Shown here: positions 61,468 through 64,000 of the stretch, in pieces
Position numbering within the stretch: position 1 is the first letter of the stretch
How the letters are laid out: each line of letters starts with the position of its first letter
Notes under the pieces: model-generated
The model's database searches: none
What the model saw: only the letters and a program-made list of their open reading frames with translations
Told to the model about the DNA's origin: nothing
Assembly: GCA_046296295.1 (NCBI GenBank)
Contig: JBKBLG010000008.1
Location: forward strand, 1-64,000
DNA: 64,000 nucleotides
Direction: 5' to 3'
Origin: UBA10646 sp046296295
Lineage (GTDB): Bacteria; Bacteroidota; Bacteroidia; Chitinophagales; Chitinophagaceae
Program-made: the position numbers and the translations under genes

Positions 61468-63966
61468 TTAGCGTACCAGATTGATAGAACCTTTTTTATC
61501 AATCACTTTACCGTCAACGGTATTTACCCGTAAGGTATACACATACACACCCATTGGCTGTTGCTTACCTTTTGAAGTACCATCCCAACCTTTGGTTTTA
61601 TCGCGGCTTTCGAATACAAGTTCGCCCCATTGATTGAAGATTTTCAGATCGATATCTTGTATCAAATAACCATAAGGCATCCAAACATCGTTTTTGCCAT
61701 CAGCATTAGGTGTGAAGGCGTTTGGTACAAATAACTCATCTACTAAGGTACGGCCGCTGGCACGTGCATTCAAGCTGTTCTGGCAAGCTACCGGACCAAG
61801 TGCTCTTACTAGAACGTTTTTCAATTCGTATGGACGCAAACCACTTACGGTATGTGATAAGCCGTTAGTGCCGTTAGGTGTAATGAAGGTTGCACCACCA
61901 TCGACACTGATTTGATACCCAGTTGCGTTCGCAACTGCTGGCCAGCTAAAGGTAAGTGTGAAGCGAGTTGCATTGGTAAGGGTTACAACTGGAGTATCTA
62001 CAAGTTGTAAAATTCGAACACTCACTGTATCGCGTGTATTACAACCATTGCTTACAGCGTTTAAGTAAAACTTAACTGAGGCAGGCTGTAGTGGTAGTAT
62101 TGGTGTTGTAAATGTAGTACCAGTACCAGCAGGTGTACCACTTATATTGCCTGTTAAGAACCAATTATAAGTAGTATTAGCCTGTACATTTTGCACTTGT
62201 AGTGTTGCAGCAGTATTGCTACAAATAATGGTATCGGCATTGAAAGTTGATTTCAAAGGACGAGGATTTGCAAATACACGCACTACAGTATCGTACACGC
62301 AGTTAGCACTATCTGTAACTCTGAAACGATAGTTGTACACGCTTGCTACTGTTGGTGATACTCTTGCAGTATATACGTTACCTGTTTGGGTTTGGTCTAT
62401 CAAGCCTAAACCTGGTAACCATGTGGCACTACTAGGTCCTATGGAGTAGGTTTCGTTAATAGAACCAGCATCGATACGCTGTAGTGAAGGACCAAATTCT
62501 AAATTCCAAAAGAATAAGGTACCATTATCTGCACCCCAGTTATCGCAATAACGTAAAATCCAGTTACCATTAACAGGCGAACCATTCAATAAAGTGAAAG
62601 GTGTTGGTGTTGGGCCTTCGGTACGTGGTAAGTAATCGCCCGCTGGAGCTACTACATCGTTCACCGTTACACCAGTGGTACTAACATAAGTATAAGGTGT
62701 TGGGGCTAAACCTGCTGCAATTAAGCTACGTGTAGCAGAAGTACCCGCAGGGCGGAAACGATAAGAATAACCACGTCCGGGTATAGGGTTGTTGCCGGCA
62801 TCGCCTAGTACAGGCTCTCCAAGGTTGGTACCACCGCCACTAGTAGCTAAATCGTTAATAAAAGGTTTTAAATCAATGATAGCACCATTGGGAGCAATCA
62901 ATTGTAAGCTTAAATCACCCATATAGGAGTGTTCCATATTCACAGTTACGCCTATAAAGTCTTGTGTTAAGTTCGAAATAGTAGTACCGGGTGCGAATTG
63001 ATTTACCGTAAGGGTATCTCTTACTGCAAGACCACAAGTACCTGAACCTCCAACGTTATCTACCAATGCAATTTGTCTGTTGCGTTGGATAGGGGCTTGA
63101 ATAAAGCCACCTACACCAGCCGTAAATGTTGCCGGAATAGATAGCGTATCGCCCAAACACATATTACCACCAGTAACATTAAAACGAGGCTTTACAGAAC
63201 CACGCAATTTGGCGGTAAATACTTGAGAACAGCCATTTGTATCAAGCACGGTTACTTTAATATTAAAACCTGCCGCTACGTTGAAACGGCGAACAAAACT
63301 ATTCACACCATTGGTGGTTGTATCGTTCGCAATACCGCCCATATTCCAAGTGAAACGACTTAATGCTACACTTTGGGTATAATTTGGAAATGGCCCACTC
63401 TGAGGGAAGGTTACATTCGCTGCAATTGTAAAGTTGGTTGTAGGACTTGGGCAGAAATTGATGTTACCATTAGCATCGGCACCAACACCATTGAGGGTGA
63501 TACCGCCTGTAATTGGCTGGCATGGAGGAGCACATTTTAGAACGCCTCTCCAGCCAGAACCTTGTATAGTAGCATCGCTACGAAAGCGGAAGGTTAAAGC
63601 TCTATCGGCATTACTAGAAACTAAATTTAGTGGCTGGCTATTAGCAGCATTAAACACATAAATTCGGGGTGCTGCAGTTGTTAAACCATCGAATACTTCG
63701 AGGCTATCGCCAGCTAAAATGCCCATTTCTGTAAAATCTACACGCATTTGGCGACCAGGGGTGTTACTTCTGAAAGTAACAGTGTAGTTTTCATTGGGGC
63801 CATAGTTGCCTGCTGGCTGACTATCGAAAAAGAAGCCTGAGCATGTGGTAATAGTTTGCCCACTTGTGAATCCGTTGTTGAGGGCATACGTTTGAGCCGA
63901 TAAATTGCCGGTAGCAATAAAGATTAGCATTATCGACACAAAACCAAGTAGTAGTTTTCTCATCAT
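61468..63966 (-). CDS. Surface protein with gliding-motility-type (type B) T9SS C-terminal domain
   Basis: 832 residues. Signal peptide (about 1-24), a CUB-like domain (about 38-135; CSGFFFDSQPAGNYGPNENYTVTFRS, GDSLEVFDGL), a PKD-like stretch, a proprotein-convertase P-like domain (about 300-480; SNLTQDFIGVTVNMEHSYMGDLSLQLIAPNG ... NGNWILRYCDNWGADNGTL), fibronectin-III-like modules, and the C-terminal domain from about 745: LFVPNAFTPNADGKNDVWMPYG ... LKIFNQWGELVFESRD. This is the type-B sorting domain seen in SprB-like adhesins. Start: ATG 63966 or 63963. A one-mismatch motif copy (63001-63014) encodes Leu-Thr-Val-Asn. With the PorP-like and PorE-like genes it forms one export module. Confidence 0.9.
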   Translation of the reverse strand: MMRKLLLGFVSIMLIFIATGNLSAQTYALNNGFTSGQTITTCSGFFFDSQPAGNYGPNENYTVTFRSNTPGRQMRVDFTEMGILAGDSLEVFDGLTTAAPRIYVFNAANSQPLNLVSSNADRALTFRFRSDATIQGSGWRGVLKCAPPCQPITGGITLNGVGADANGNINFCPSPTTNFTIAANVTFPQSGPFPNYTQSVALSRFTWNMGGIANDTTTNGVNSFVRRFNVAAGFNIKVTVLDTNGCSQVFTAKLRGSVKPRFNVTGGNMCLGDTLSIPATFTAGVGGFIQAPIQRNRQIALVDNVGGSGTCGLAVRDTLTVNQFAPGTTISNLTQDFIGVTVNMEHSYMGDLSLQLIAPNGAIIDLKPFINDLATSGGGTNLGEPVLGDAGNNPIPGRGYSYRFRPAGTSATRSLIAAGLAPTPYTYVSTTGVTVNDVVAPAGDYLPRTEGPTPTPFTLLNGSPVNGNWILRYCDNWGADNGTLFFWNLEFGPSLQRIDAGSINETYSIGPSSATWLPGLGLIDQTQTGNVYTARVSPTVASVYNYRFRVTDSANCVYDTVVRVFANPRPLKSTFNADTIICSNTAATLQVQNVQANTTYNWFLTGNISGTPAGTGTTFTTPILPLQPASVKFYLNAVSNGCNTRDTVSVRILQLVDTPVVTLTNATRFTLTFSWPAVANATGYQISVDGGATFITPNGTNGLSHTVSGLRPYELKNVLVRALGPVACQNSLNARASGRTLVDELFVPNAFTPNADGKNDVWMPYGYLIQDIDLKIFNQWGELVFESRDKTKGWDGTSKGKQQPMGVYVYTLRVNTVDGKVIDKKGSINLVR

Positions 63967-64000
63967 TTGTAAGGAGGTTTGTGATAAAGCGCCATGAAAT

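Overview
The window is a piece of a Bacteroidetes chromosome, most likely from the Chitinophagaceae. Evidence: SusC/SusD pair, type IX secretion (T9SS) sorting domains and PorP/SprF- and PorE-like proteins, promoters of the Bacteroidetes form (-33 TTTG, about 19 bp, -7 TAnnTTTG), a Thermus-type isocitrate dehydrogenase, a DUF4783 protein, and generally AT-rich A/T-ending codons. The family-level placement is inference; no 16S comparison was possible.

Layout. 1-3893 is an rRNA operon on the minus strand (16S, tRNA-Ile, tRNA-Ala, 5' part of 23S), fed by three tandem promoters in the 0.8 kb leader. 4.6-15.3 kb holds housekeeping genes: copper ATPase, tsaE, alanine dehydrogenase, a GH3/serine-hydrolase fusion and icd. 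15.3-19 kb looks accessory: an sdpR-sdpI-like pair lies between two copies of a ~180 bp imperfect repeat, followed by an AT-rich stretch with a Cys-rich lipoprotein and a TlpA-like protein. 19-32 kb: S33-type hydrolase, pyrH, pheS, YceI, CNNM/CorC, HupE/UreJ, an M1 peptidase, a 7TM-DISM histidine kinase with LuxR-type regulator, a Crp-like regulator and DinB. 32-46.1 kb is mainly the S10-spc ribosomal cluster (rpsJ to secY and map, minus strand), ending at map with none of the usual infA-rpsM-rpsK-rpsD-rpoA-rplQ block. 46.2-54.6 kb is an insert of SusCD, a di-haem peroxidase and a frameshifted T9SS substrate, separating the S10 cluster from fusA-rpsG-rpsL (54.8-58.1 kb). 58.3-64 kb is a T9SS module: a type-B CTD surface protein, a PorP/SprF-like protein and a PorE-like OmpA protein.

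The strongest unexplained signal is a 14-bp word, ATTTACCGTAAGGT (extended CATTTACCGTAAGGTA), found exactly 18 times on the two strands, with about a dozen more one-mismatch copies. Chance predicts about 0.0005 exact copies of a given 14-mer in this length. Two thirds of exact copies are intergenic, some overlap start or stop codons, four intragenic copies all encode Tyr-Leu-Thr-Val-Asn, and several sit as inverted pairs forming hairpins at gene ends. This is the pattern of DNA uptake sequences in Neisseria and Pasteurellaceae; I propose it as a candidate DUS-like or other genome-wide signal. No copy lies in the AT-rich accessory stretch at about 16.6-19 kb.
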